64,000 bases of DNA. Origin: Ursus arctos. Its lineage: Eukaryota > Chordata > Mammalia > Carnivora > Ursidae. Both the position numbers and the translations under genes were made by a program. The notes below the pieces were generated by a model. It saw nothing but the letters and a program-made list of their open reading frames with translations. It ran no database searches and was not told the DNA's origin. The first letter of the stretch is position 1. Every line of letters starts with the position of its first letter. The DNA lies in the NCBI RefSeq assembly GCF_023065955.2, contig NW_026622963.1, forward strand, positions 12,531,001 through 12,595,000, written 5' to 3'. Positions 1-12,059 of the stretch are shown in pieces.

Positions 1-224
1 TCAGGCCTCAGGGAATGAGGGTAAGTGCGCCCAAAGGGAACAGCCCATTCAAAGGCATAGATGGTGACTGACAAGAACATAGACTGAAAGGGGCGAGGCA
101 GGAGAGGTGGAACTATTCAGGTCATGGGGCATCTTACTCTGGGGCAAGGAATTTGACTTTATTGTGAAATACACCAGGTGTCAGGTTTATGCTACAGAAG
201 CAATAACTGAGACGGTCTTGAATT
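1..224. other. Unclassified intergenic sequence
   Basis: No coding signal, tandem structure or recognisable repeat. It ends at the left copy of a 15-bp target-site duplication that flanks the L1 composite to its right. Confidence 0.5.
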
Positions 225-239
225 GAAAAGCCATGGGGA

Positions 240-2656
240 TTTTTCTAATTTTTTGAGAGAGGCTTGTATTGCAATGTACTTGTATGTATTGCAAAGGTTT
301 TGAACAGATGTATTTTCATTCTCATTAGTTTCCATGAACTTTTTAAATTCTTCTTTAATTTCTTGGTTGACCCATTCATTCTTTAGTAGGATGCTCTTTA
401 ACTTCCAAGTGTTTGAGCTCCTTCCAAATTTCCTCTTGTGATTGAGTTCAAGTTTCAAAGCATTGTGGTCTGAAAATATGCTGGGAATAATCTCAATCTT
501 TTGGTATCTATTGAGACCTGATTTGTGACCCAGTATGTGATCTATTCTGGAGAAAGTTCCACGTGCACTCCAGAAGAATGAGTATTCTGTTGTTTTCGGA
601 TGGCATGTTCTGTATATATCTGGGAAGTCCATCTGGTTCAGTGTGTCATTGAAAGCCCTTGTTTCTTTGTTGATCTTCTGCTTAGATGATCTGTCCATTG
701 CTGTGAGTGGGGTGTTGAAGTCCCCTACTATTAGTGTATTATTATCAATGTGTTTCTTTACTTTGGTTATTAATTGGTTTATATAATTGGCTGCTCCCAT
801 GTTGGGGGCATAAATATTTATAATTGTTAGATCTTCTTGTTTGGTAGACCCTTTGATTATGAAATAGTGTCCTTCTTCATCTCTTATTACAGTCTTTGTT
901 AATATGCACCATTTGCATCAACATAGATGGAACCGAGGGGATTATGCTAAGTGATATAAGTCAAGCAGAGAAAGACAATTATCACATGGTTTCACTTGTT
1001 TGTGGAACATAAGGAATAGCACAGTGGACCATAGCGGAAGGGAGGGAAAACTGAAGGGGGAGACAAACCATGATTTCAGAGGGGAGGGGGTGGGGGGATG
1101 GGTAGCCAGGTGATGGGTATTAAGGAGGGCACATGTTGTGATGAGCATTGGGTGTTATACACAACTAATGAATCGTTGAACACTATATCAAAAACAAAAA
1201 AATAAAAAATAAATAAAATTTAGTTTGCATATAAATTGCCAACAGACACATGAAAAAATGCTCCACAACATTTGTCATCAGGGAAATAGAAATCAAAGCC
1301 ACAATAAGCCTATCCCATTCCCCCTCCCCCCTCCCCTCTGAAGCCCTCAGTTTGTTTCTCAGAGTACATAGTCTCTCATGCTTCATTCCCCCTTCTGATT
1401 ACCCCCTCTTTCTTTATCCCTTTCTTCTCCTACTGATCTTCCTAGTTGTTATATTGCATAGATGAGAGAAACCATATGATAAATGTCTTTCTCTGCTTGA
1501 CTTATTTCACTTAGCATTATCTCCTCCAATGCCGTCCATGTTGCAGCAAATGTTGAGAAATCATTCTTTTTGATAGCTGAGTAATATTCCGTTGTATATA
1601 TGGATCACACCTTCTTAATCCAGTCATTTGTTGAAGGGCATCTCGGTTCCTTCCACGATTTAGCTATTGTGGACAGAGCTGCTATGAACATTGGGGTGCA
1701 AATGGCCCTTCTCTTCACTACGTCTGTATCTTTGGGGTAAATACCCAGTAGTGCAATGGCTGGGTCATAGGGTAGCTCAATTTTTAACTTTTTAAGGGAC
1801 CTCCACACTGTTTTCCTTGCCTTGTCAATTTTTGCCATTCTAACTGGCGTACGTATACGCAACTAATGAATCATTGAACTTTACATCAAAATAAATAAAT
1901 AAATAAATAAATAACCTACAATGAGTTAGAATGACTAAAATTAAGAAGACGGGAAACAACAAATGTTGGTGAAGATGTGGAGAAAGGGGAACCCTCTTAC
2001 ACTGTTGGTGGGAATGCAAGCTGGTACAGCTACTCTGGAACACAGTATGGAGGTTCCTCAAGAAGTTAAAAATAAAAGCTACCCTATGACCCAGCAATGT
2101 AGTAGTAGGTATTTACCCCAAAGATACAGATGTAGTGAAACAAAGGGGCACCCCAATGTTCATAGCACCCCAATGTTCATAGCAACAATGTCCACAATAG
2201 CCAAAATGTGGAAGGCACTGAGATGTCCTTCAACAGATGAATGGATAAAGAAGATGTGGTTAATATATGAATAACTACTATTTACATTGACATGGATGGA
2301 ATTGGAGGGTATCACGCTAAGTGAAATAAGTCAACCAGAGAAAGACAATTATCATATGGTTTCACTCATATGTGGAATATAAGAAACAACTCAGAGGATC
2401 ATTGAGGAAAGGAGGGGAAAATGGGAAGAAATCAGAGAGGGAGACAAACCATGAGAGACTCTTGACCCTGGAAAAAAAACTGAGGGTTGCAGAAGGGGAG
2501 ATGGGTGGAGAGATGGGGTAACTGGGTGATGGGCATTAAGGAGGACACGTGATATGATAAGCACTGGGTGTTATATGCAACTGATGAATCACTGAATGCT
2601 ACATCTGAAGCTAATGATATACTCTATTTGGCTAACTGAATTTAAATTAAAAAAAA
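240..2656. mobile_element. Rearranged composite of young L1 pieces, flanked by 15-bp TSD
   Basis: The segment is bracketed by exact copies of GAAAAGCCATGGGGA at 225-239 and 2657-2671, so it behaves as one inserted interval. Inside, 240-900 is L1 ORF2 endonuclease-domain sequence on the minus strand. 901-1219 is ORF2 end plus 3' UTR and A-rich tail on the plus strand. 1220-1306 is a plus-strand ORF2 C-terminal piece. 1307-1848 is 3' UTR and ORF2 C-terminus on the minus strand. 1849-1919 is a plus-strand 3' tail with (AAAT)n. 1920-2656 is plus-strand ORF2 C-terminus through the A-rich tail. The inverted 5' part is what twin priming produces; the extra switches imply later nested insertions. No open ORF2 survives. 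Confidence 0.75.
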
Positions 2657-2671
2657 GAAAAGCCATGGGGA

Positions 2672-3640
2672 GTATCCAAAATCTATAAAGAACTTATCAA
2701 ACTCAACACCCCAAAAACAAAGAATCCAGTTAAGAAATGGGGAGAAGACATGAATAGACATTTTTCCAAAGAAGACGTACAAATGGTTAACAAACACATG
2801 AGAAGATGGCAACATCACTCATCATCAGGGAAATACAAATCAAAACTATGATGAGACACCACCTCTTACCTGTCAGAATGGCTAAAATTAACAACATAGG
2901 AAAGAACAGATGTTGGTGAGAATGTGGAGAAAGGGGAACACTCTTGCGCTGTTGGTGGGGATGTAAACCAGTGCATCCTCTCTGGAAAACAGTATGGACA
3001 TTCTTCAAAAGGTTAAAAATACAACTATCCTATGACCCAGCAATTGCACTATTAGGTATTTACCAAAGGATACAAAAATACTGATTCAAAAAAGAGTACT
3101 GATTCAAAGGGGCACATGCACCCTGATGTTTATAGCAGCATTATCAACAATAGCCAAATTATGGAAACAGCTCAAATGTCCATTGACTGATGAATGGATA
3201 AAGAAGATGCAGTATATAAACACTATGGAATATTACTTGGCCATAAAAAGAATGAAATTGTGCCATTTGCAGTGATGTGGATAGAGCTAGAGCCTATTAT
3301 GCTAAGTGAAATAGGTCAGAGAAAGACAAATACCATATGATTTCATTTATATGTGGAATTTAAGAAATAAAACAGATGAGCATAGGGGAAGGAAAAAAAA
3401 AGAGAGGGAGGAAAACCACAAGAGACTATTAACTATAGAGAACAAACTGAAGGTTGATGGAGGGAAGGTGCACGGGGAATGGGCTAAACGGGTGATGGGT
3501 ATTAAGGAGGGCACTTGTGATGAGCACTGGGTGTTATATGTAAGTGATGAATCACTAAATTCTACTCCTGAAACCAATATTACTCTATGTTAGCTATAAT
3601 TTAAATAAAAACTTGAAACAAATAAAAAAGAAAGAAAAAA
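2672..3640 (+). mobile_element. 5'-truncated carnivoran L1, 3' end
   Basis: Plus-strand ORF2 C-terminal sequence (degraded cysteine-rich segment) runs into the 3' UTR and ends in an A-rich tail near 3600-3640. It is followed by GAAAAGCCA at 3643, resembling the TSD of the adjacent composite, so the two insertions may have used the same target. It is more diverged than the young copies at 28-35 kb. Confidence 0.8.
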
Positions 3641-3698
3641 AGAAAAGCCACAGAGAAAAGCAGGAAATAGCAAATTCTGGATTAAGAGAGGAGCAGAG

Positions 3699-3877
3699 AT
3701 GGGTGCTTGGGTGGTTATGATCTCAAGATCATATCAAGCCCTGTGTCCAGCTCCATGCTGAGCATGGAGCCTGCTTAAGATTCTCTCTCTCCCTCTCCTA
3801 CCCCTCTTCACCCACCATCCTCTCTCTCATGTACTCTCTCTATCTGAAAGAAAGAAAGAGAAAGAGAGAAAAAGAAA

Positions 3878-3926
<49 letters not shown>

Positions 3927-3930
3927 GGAG
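3699..3930 (+). mobile_element. SINEC (tRNA-derived CAN SINE) with expanded GAAA tail
   Basis: The degraded head GGTGCTTGGGTGG is followed by the GAGCCTGCTTAAGATTCTCTC body and a CT-rich stretch. The tail has become a (GAAA)n microsatellite at about 3849-3926. Near-identical flanks GAGGAGCAGAGAT (left) and GAGGAGTAGAGAT (right) are the TSD. The long GAAA run is likely polymorphic. Confidence 0.8.
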
Positions 3931-3944
3931 TAGAGATAATGACA

Positions 3945-4184
3945 GTAATAACTAAGCCTCAGTGAGAGTTTACTAGGTGCCACACATTGTCCTAAGTTCT
4001 TAATATGTGTTAATTAGTTTAATACTCCCAACAACACTACCAAAGAGATGCTGTTGCTATTCCCACTTTACAGATGAAGAAACTGAGGCACAGAGAGTTT
4101 GGGAAATAGCTGGAGTTCCTAGTGCAAGTAAAAAGGGCTAGCATTTGAACCCAGGCAGTCTGGCTCCAGCAACTGTGCTCTTTT
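3945..4184 (-). repeat. MIR element
   Basis: It shows MIR-core hallmarks in reverse orientation: ACTAGGTGCCACACATTGTCC, CAGATGAAGAAACTGAGGCA and GAACCCAGGCAGTCTGG. It is an ancient tRNA-derived SINE shared across mammals. Confidence 0.85.
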
Positions 4185-4186
4185 CT

Positions 4187-4405
4187 TAAAATATTTTTTT
4201 ATTATATTATGTTAGTCACCATACAGTACATCCCTGGTTTTTGATGTAAAGTTCAATGATTCATTAGTTGCGTATAACACCCAGTGCACCATGCAATACG
4301 TGCCCTCCCCACCACCATCACCAGCCTATCCCATTCCCCCACCCCCCTCCCCTCTGAAGCCCTCAGTTTGTTTCCCAGAGTCCATAGTCTTTCATGCTTC
4401 ATTCT
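4187..4405 (-). mobile_element. Truncated young L1 3' UTR
   Basis: It starts with the T-rich complement of the tail and the conserved GTCACCATACAGTACATCC block, then runs into the G-rich/C-rich 3' UTR polypurine tract. It ends abruptly at about 4405, a short 5'-truncated insertion of about 220 bp. Confidence 0.85.
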
Positions 4406-4827
4406 GGAGTAGGGGAGCAAGCCAGAGTAGGGCAAATGGGGATGGGAGCTAGAGGGGACTAAGACTAATATCTGCCTTCCCACTGTTTCCTCTATGGAGA
4501 GCCTAATAAGCATGAAAACCATGGCTACTCCCCTCTTCCAAATTGGCTATTCCTCAGTACTTGATTTGTTCTTATCCACACCCCTAAGATGCCTGGACCT
4601 ATCATCTGTTTTGGACAAGCTTTTCTCATTGCCATTTTGCTATGATAAAATGGAAAGAACATGACCTGGGAGACTTAGACTCAAGTCCCAGTCTGAAGCA
4701 ATTTTTCCCATGAAGCTATTTTCCTTTTTCCAGTGGCTCCCCTTTTGTCTTTTTGCACAGTCTGATACATATTTGCTCTCTTTGCCACATTCACTCCCAT
4801 TCTGGACATTTTGGTGATTGATAACTA

Positions 4828-4867
<40 letters not shown>

Positions 4868-5299
4868 GGTTCCTGACTACAGACATTTGGTTTTCTAGTT
4901 GATCTGGGTTGCTTATGAAGCGCTTCATCATCATTTGTCCACGGTAGTTCCTGTGTTCCTCTTGGTGGCACAAACAAGCAACTTGGGGTGGGGGTGTGTG
5001 TGGGGGTGTGTTCCAAGGGAAGAAGGCACTTGCCTTCTTCTTCTTATTATTATTATTATTAGCTCATGCTTTGTCAGCAAAATATGTTCACAAGAAAGCA
5101 AATTGCTGTTATATCTGTTGCAGTAATGTCATGTTGCTCATATTTTGTTTTTCAGAGTTCATTAGTTTTTATGTATCCTCGGTTAATACCTAGCTCAATG
5201 GATTTTGTAAGTAGAATGACCCCCAAACACAAAGCCACCCTTTTAAAATATAATTGAAAATATACGCACATTAATTTTGTGTTGCTGATGCTGGATATT
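4406..5299. other. Intergenic, with ATT microsatellites
   Basis: No gene or interspersed repeat is recognised. Simple (ATT)n runs lie at about 4829-4867 and 5046-5060. A GT/GGGGT-rich patch is at 4985-5012. The short open frames here have no family resemblance and include simple-sequence residues. Confidence 0.5.
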
Positions 5300-5515
5300 A
5301 TAATAGCTGAGGGCATAGGATTATGGAGTTAGACTACCTGGGTTCAAATCCCAACTTAGCCTCTTGCCATAAAAAACTTAACAGCTTTAAACCTCAGTTT
5401 CTTATTCTGAAGAACAGAAATTATTAAATCAGATAGTCTATATGAAATCTTCAGCATACTGCCTGACTCAGGGTAAGTCCTTAACCGTTATTAGCTATGA
5501 TTATTATCATGCCAA
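5300..5515 (+). repeat. MIR element
   Basis: Consensus-like GGAGTTAGACTACCTGGGTT, AAATCCCAACTTAGCC and CTCAGTTTCTTATTCTGAAGA occur in MIR order on the plus strand, followed by a GACTCAGGGTAAGTCCTTA segment typical of the MIR 3' part. Confidence 0.8.
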
Positions 5516-6599
5516 CTACCCTTGCTTTAATGAGGCAGGAAAGTACTCAAGCTCATCATCCAAGCATCCGCACTTTCTCAGACTAGGAGAGGAGCATATA
5601 TGTGCATGTTGGTATTTTAACTCAGAGCCCTTAGTCCAGTGAGGCTCTTGACTCAGATAGTATCAAGTTTACTCTATTGTTGAGCAATCACTTCTGCTGA
5701 CCAATGAAACTGACATAATGCTTTTTTTTTTTTTTAAGCACCAGCCATGCACCTAGAGCTGTCTGTGTCAAGAGGAACAACATGCTTCAATTGGCTGGAG
5801 TAAGCAATCCAATTTGGAGAATGAGAAATGCTGGTGATGAGATAAAGAAAATAAACAGTCCTGGTAGGAATCATTGAAAATGAGGAACAGGTAATGGGGT
5901 GCAGTATTGAGTTAGGACAAAGCCAGTTATTCTGTAGTCCAACAGGTGGCTCTTTGGAGAAGAAACTAAGCCAGGCCCCAGTTCCCAGGTCCCAGATCCT
6001 AAGGGACTGCCAGCAGCTCTCGGTTGTCTATGAAAGAGAAGTAGAGGGGTGAACATCTGGTTGGAATTAATTGGGGCATAATTTGAATCCCTTGTCTCCT
6101 GAGATGGAGATTGGAGATTATGCCCAGATCAGGAGACCTCAATCAGAACTCTGCCCACCCACACTCCCTTCTCCTCAGGGCTTGCTTGACCACACAAAAT
6201 GAATAAACTCTTTGGAAAGCCAGGCAAACTCCTGCAATGGTGCTTACCAGCCCAGGCCTTGCTGCACTTGACCTGTGACTGAGGCTGATGCCTGGCCCTT
6301 ACACACGCTTAGAGACTCTTTCCATCCATGGACATACTGTGCCTACACAGATAGTTGTGAAGTGTACTTTTGGTTTGGGGAGCTGCCCCACCAGTTGCCT
6401 TATAAATATGTAGAATTGAAATGGGATGCCCTAGAGCTTAGCTAACGTTTTTTTTTCCCTCTTTAAAATAAAAGAGATACTAGTTCTGTTTACCTTATGA
6501 AAAGTGGAGCTGTGGCTCAGTTGTAAGAACATTTGAAGACAGATTTGTTGGGAGGAAGCTAGTCTGAGCCTCAGAGATTTTTCTTTTTTACTGGAGTAC
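5516..6599. other. Unclassified intergenic sequence
   Basis: No supported coding region, promoter island or recognised repeat. A T-run at about 5721-5735 may mark a degraded retrotransposon tail. Confidence 0.4.
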
Positions 6600-6852
6600 C
6601 AGCTTTGTAGTCCTGGCTTTTAATCCTGGCTCAGCCACTCTCCAGCTGTACAGGCTTCATGAAGTTGCTTGACTATGCTGATTCTTGGCTTACTCATTTG
6701 TGAATGGAGGTGATAATAACAGCTATATGTATGAAACATCTACCACCAGGCATTCTTATAGGATGACGGTGACAATTATGTGAAATAACACATATGAAGA
6801 ACTTTGTACATTGCAGGCACATTGTAGGTATTCTATAAATGGTAGTCCCAAT
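6600..6852 (+). repeat. MIR element
   Basis: Sequence TCCTGGCTCAGCCACTCTCC, then a T-rich middle, then ACATTGTAGGTATTCTATAAAT follow the MIR plan in plus orientation, including the degraded 3' LINE-like end. Confidence 0.7.
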
Positions 6853-7179
6853 AAACTTTATAATACTTTAGGAGAGGGTGTCCCTTGGACTTAGCCAAAA
6901 GGCAAAAGCATTTGAAAAGACTGACATATGATGGCTATTTCTTAAAGGTCCAGACCTCTACCTATCCACACCGCCAGAGACCCTCGTTTGCTCAGGGGGG
7001 GGGCCCTTCATCCTCTTCACTCCTGGTTTGGGATGAGGCAATTGCCCTAGGACTGACAGGACTGCCACTACAAGCTTGATTGCTGCAAGAGTCTTCCCTC
7101 TCCCCAAGCTAATCACATGTAAGCCACTTGCATCATATGACTACAGGAACTCAAAGAGAACTAAAAACATTAACACTGA
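6853..7179. other. Unclassified intergenic sequence
   Basis: Contains a G run at 6997-7005. No gene, tandem array or named repeat is recognised. Confidence 0.4.
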
Positions 7180-7530
7180 ACAACAGTTTGTTCATCTTCT
7201 CTCCAGTTGATGGGCAGGTTTTGGATATTGCGAACAGAGTTTTTAGGAACATTCCTGTACATGTCTCCTATTTTACATGAGCAAGAATTTCTCTTGGATA
7301 TAGAGTGGAATTGCTGAGTTGTGAGGCATGTGAATATTCAACCTTATGAGATAGAGCCAAACTGTTTTCCAAAGTGTTGCATCACTATATTGTATGGCTG
7401 AAGCTAATACAGCACTGCATGTTAACCATACTGGAATTAAAATAAAAACTTAATTTAAAAAAAGTGGCTGTATCATTTTACACTCCTAGCAAGCAGTACA
7501 TAAGAGATCTTGGGATCTATATCCTTTGGT
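7180..7530 (-). mobile_element. Old L1 fragment interrupted by a younger L1 tail
   Basis: 7180-7390 and 7464-7530 read together as an old minus-strand L1 ORF2 C-terminal segment (AACTGTTTTCCAAAGTG continuing as GTGGCTGTATCATTTTACACTCC). Between them, about 7391-7463 is a plus-strand L1 3' tail ending ATTAAAATAAAAACTTAATTT plus an A run. This is a nested insertion of only about 70 bp. Confidence 0.7.
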
Positions 7531-7769
7531 GTTGTCAAATGGCAGCCAAAAAGAATAAACACCAGATATAAATGTTGTTGTTTATGTGAATCTTAGCAAT
7601 ATATTATAATTATAATTACATTATAATTTAACCAAAAAAGCAAAACCCAGAAGGACGCATACAGTATACATTATGTAGCTTGGAAAATAGCTAAAAAGAA
7701 AATAGGTATATATATACTTTAGGATTACATAAAGATAACATAAAGCTACATCAAAAACAACTCAAAGGG

Positions 7770-8285
7770 AAGGGATATTTGTAATCCATGTTCATAGCAG
7801 CCATTATTCACAATAGCCAAAAGGTGGGAGCAACCTAAGTGTCCATCTATGGAGGAAAGGATGAACAAAGTATGGTATATACATACCATGGAATATTGTT
7901 TGGTTTTAAAAAGGAAAAAAATTCTGACACATGCTATAACATGGATGAACCTTTAGGTCATTATGCTAAGCGAAATAAGCCAGTCACAAAAAGACAAATA
8001 CTACATGATGCCACTTATGAAGTAACTAGAGTAGTCAAATTCATAGACAGAAAGTGGAAGGGTGGATGTGAGGGGCTGGGAGGAGGGTGGAAATGGGGAG
8101 TTATCTAATGAGTACAGAGTTTCTGTTTTGCAAGATGAAAGGAGTTCTGGGGATTGGTTGCACAGCAATGTGAATGTACTTAACACTACTCAACTGTTCA
8201 CTTAGAAATGGCTAAGAGAGTAAATTTTAAGTTATGTGTATTTTTTTACCACAATTAAACAAACAAACAAACAAACAAACAAACA
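7770..8285 (+). mobile_element. Old L1 3' end with AAAC microsatellite tail
   Basis: ATGTTCATAGCAGCCATTATT, ATGGAATATTGTTTGG and the ATAACATGGATGAACC block are ORF2 C-terminal sequence, continuing into an old-type 3' UTR. The tail has expanded into (AAAC)n at 8254-8285. The remaining open frames are fragments. Confidence 0.8.
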
Positions 8286-10210
8286 GGAAGTAAAGGGAAT
8301 CAGGAACATGAGATTCAGGAAAGTGGTGACCTGTGTGTGTGTGAAGCGAGGGGAATGATGGGAAGATACGGACATGGGAAAGTATCATGTAGCATTAAGT
8401 TGTTGTCAGGGTCCTAACTTTCATTTTGAGCAGTGAATTCCCTTAAAAAATATAATAATAATTGCATTAAAAAAATAAACAAATATATAAAAATGCACCA
8501 ATAATGAGAGATTGTCCTAAACCAAGGATTAGATCAGTCCAATTCTCTACACCCAAGGTGGAGAAACATTTGTTCTCAAGGTTCTCTATAGGAAATTATA
8601 AACTGTTTTTAAATTTGCAATAAAAGTTTAAACTTCCTTTGCTAACATCTCCCTGCTGTTATTTTCATGAAGTCTTGATTTAAAGAGCTCTTCCAGGTAT
8701 TACTGCAGGCAGAAGCCTGAACCAGGCAGACCTACACCTGGCAATTTCAGTAAAAATTCTGGCACCCAGAAGAGGCAAACAAGGTAGGAAGCTTGCCCTT
8801 ATAGAAAGCTATATTTTAAAGCAATTTAACAGAAAGCTAATTTATTAGTTAACCCAAGTGAGAATTTAGTTGCAAATTATCCAGTCAGCATTCTAATTTT
8901 TTTCATAAAATTAATCCATAATAAATTTATAGTTGACTTCTTCTGACCCAGATTCATTATAGGATGCTGGTTTAACAAGGCTTTGTCCAGGTCTGTTTAT
9001 GTCATTGGGTATAACAAAATAGATTTTAGAACTGAAAACAACTGTAGCGATCATCTCGTCTAGAGATGGCAGATAGTTGCCACATATGCCTCTATTCTCC
9101 AAACCCATGCCCAAAAGCAGACATTGCTAATTGATTGTGGCACACTTTGCCAGTAAGCCTGATCCTTTCTAAGGATTCCAGGCAGCTGTATGAGATGAAA
9201 CCTATACGGCAACTTTGATCTAGTCTAAACCCTTTGTTTGTACAGATGGATAAACAGAGTAAAGGAAGTGACTCTCCAAGGTCAAAAACAAGTCCAGTGC
9301 CTTTTCCACTACCCTTGTGTCATCCTTTCCTTTGGAGCTCTGACAGAAACCGGACATTCTGTTATCACAGGAATCCCAGTCTCTCCTGCTCTAATGAGCT
9401 GAGTCTAGCCCCAATTATGCAGTCCTTTCCACAGACCATTTTCTTTCTGGGACTTAAGGTCTCTCTCCTATTCCCTGTCCTTTAAGCTGCTGCTGCTGTT
9501 GGCAAAACCTTCCACAGAGAAGAAAGCATCCTTCTTACCTTATATGAAGTTCCTTAGGCATCTCCCCAAGCCAAGCCTTTATAAACACCACCACCAGATG
9601 GATGGATGTAATCCATCAGGGACGTCACCCAGCAGGGATATCTCTCCTTCAAGACTGTTTTTTTTTTCAACGTGGTGCAGGTTCCCTTTATGGCCTGAGA
9701 TGATCTTTGCCTCCACAACCCCTTACCCACTCTACCCCCACCCCACAAATGGCCAGGAATTATTTCTCTGAGAAAACCTACAAATTCCAAATTGTTAGAC
9801 AGATAAAATGGAGATGAAATTGTGGGAACAGGTAAGCTGGCTACATTCCATGTGAATTATCCATGGAAACAGAATTAAAGAACATTTGATGCCTCATGAA
9901 ATTGGCTTTAATGAGGATGCTTTAACAGAGCTGAAAAAGGCAGGCAGCAGCTAAGGATCCTTCCCTCTGAAGTGCCACAAAATGGTGGCAGAGAGGCCTG
10001 TTCCTCTAAGAGAGGCACCAGGGGCAGGCAGGGTATCACCTGCTTCCCTTAAAATATATGAGGACATTTCACAACATTGACTAAGCTGCCCAGATCAGAA
10101 TTGAACTTCGAGTAGTTTTGCCAGGCCCTCTTCCAGCTAAGAAGAAATACATTGCCTTAAAGCCATAGGAAAGGCTTTGGAGATAACTGGTCCAACCATC
10201 TCATTTTATC
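8286..10210. other. Unclassified intergenic sequence
   Basis: No supported gene. About 9225-9300 (ACAGATGGATAAACAGAG then GACTCTCCAAGGTCA) looks like an eroded MIR-type element but is too short to name securely. Short ORFs at 9.2-9.8 kb show no protein-family resemblance. Confidence 0.4.
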
Positions 10211-10597
10211 TTAATTAATTAATTAATTAATTAATAGTTTCAGAAGTAGTGTTTAATGATTCATCAGTTGCACATAACACTCAGTGCTCATTCCATCAAA
10301 TGCCCTCCTTAATGTCCACCATCCAGTTACCCCATCCTGCCACCCACCTGCTCCCCAGCAACCCTCAATTTGTTTCCTGTAGAAGAGTCTCTTATGGTTT
10401 ATCTCCCTCTCTGTTTTTATCTTATTTTTATTTCCTTCCCTTCCTCTATGTTTATCTGTTTGGTTTCTTAAGTTACACATTTGAGTGAAATCATATGGTA
10501 TTTATCTTTCTCTGACTTATTTCGCTCAGCATAATACCCTCTAGGTCCATCCACGTTGTTGCAAATGGCAACAATATTCCATGATATATATATATAT

Positions 10598-10656
<59 letters not shown>

Positions 10657-10745
10657 CACCTCTTTTTTATCCATTCATCTGTCAAAGGACATCTGGGCTC
10701 TTTCCATGTTTTGGTTTTTGTGGATATTGTTGCCTTGAGAAAGGG
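10211..10745 (-). mobile_element. Truncated L1 3' end with AATT and TA microsatellites
   Basis: (AATT)n at 10211-10235 borders the 3' UTR complement (TTTAATGATTCATCAGTTGC onward). The ORF2 C-terminal segment is interrupted at 10581-10652 by a (TA)n expansion of about 70 bp, probably grown from the TATATACA site in ORF2. It is 5'-truncated near 10745. Confidence 0.8.
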
Positions 10746-11599
10746 ACAAATCAAAGAGAGCAAAGAAAGTCACAACTGAAGGCTAGCCTCACTGGAGAAC
10801 ACACTGCTCCTGGTGACCAAATAAAATCAGAGGACTTTGCAACTGGAGGGTGAGGTTGACAGAGGCAAGGGACTGGAACTGGCCTGGTGCCCAGCATGGT
10901 GCAATCGCTTTGCAGGTGTTTTTCCCTTTTAATCTTCTCAACGAATCTAGGGGATTTACACCCATTTCATGCATAACATGGAGGCTCAGAGATGTAAGTA
11001 ACTTGTCTAAGATGACCACCTTAGGAGAAGTTGCCTGTGCCATTTGAACCCACATCAGCTGAGAGACTAGGCCTTCTTCCTGAAACACTCAGGAGCATAC
11101 CCAGGCTACATAGAGTCAAACCACTTCTCTGTGGATTTTTAAGAACCCAGAGTTAGGTAGAAGTGTATTTTATTTTGATACTTCCAAGGGAAGTCCTGGG
11201 TAAGCAAATAAGATTATAGTTAGGTGTTGGTGGGCGACTTTTATTTTTTTGTGGGGAATACTGAATCCTCTTACGTGAATAAAATGTTCTCAAGCTACTT
11301 GGGAGTAGCTGTTTTTATAAATCTGTTCTATTATGAGATATTACTTCTAGCTCACTGGCCTACATCTTCCAGAAAAGAAGACTTTGCATTTAAAGTTTAA
11401 AATAAATATTTATTTTTATAGGGTTTTATACCTTATTATAGTTATAATATATATAATATATATAATATAATATAATATATATACACCTTTATATATACCT
11501 TATTATACATTTGGAAAATGTAGGAAATTGGGGAATGTTATATGCCCTATAGCCTCAAGCTGGGCTCTTCTGAACATGTTTCATAATGAGAATGTTGCT
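10746..11599. other. Unclassified, partly AT-rich
   Basis: 10746-11395 has no recognised gene or repeat. 11396-11510 is very AT-rich, with ATATAATATA runs. No promoter or exon can be supported. Confidence 0.4.
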
Positions 11600-12005
11600 T
11601 AATAACTCAACCCAAACCTTATTTGTGGACATTTTTGTGGTTTTTAGCTTTTAAAATATTATCAACTACATTGTAACAAATATTCCTTAGTTAAGTCATA
11701 GTTGATATACAGTATTATTTCTTTATAATTAATTAGTAGAAATTATCAGATTTAAGGCTTTTGATAGATATTCCCAAATTGCCTCCAGAAAAGTCGCTCC
11801 TATTTACATTCTCAGCAGTGTATGAAAGGGCCATTTTCCTAAACCCTCATTAACACTAAGGTCTGCATTTTTTTATTACAGTGAAATTGAATGTTGTTTT
11901 ATGTGTTCATTGGCCATTTATATTTCTTCTTTTCTGAATTATACTTCATTTCCTTTACCCATTTTTCTTAATACTGTGCTTGTCTTTTTCTCATTTGTTG
12001 ACAAG
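11600..12005 (-). mobile_element. Ancient L1 fragment
   Basis: The block AAATTGCCTCCAGAAAAGTC, TTTACATTCTCAGCAGTGT then CCCTCATTAACAC is the old-L1 ORF2 C-terminal region read on the minus strand. It is strongly diverged. Confidence 0.55.
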
Positions 12006-12059
12006 CACTTTTACTAGTGAGAATACCCACACTTTGATATAGTTCATTACACAGAAATC

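Noticed and set aside
3849..3926. (GAAA)n run as an independent functional element
   Set aside because: It is the expanded tail of the adjacent SINEC.
10468..10853. Open frames rich in alternating isoleucine and tyrosine
   Set aside because: They translate a (TA)n microsatellite within an L1 fragment.
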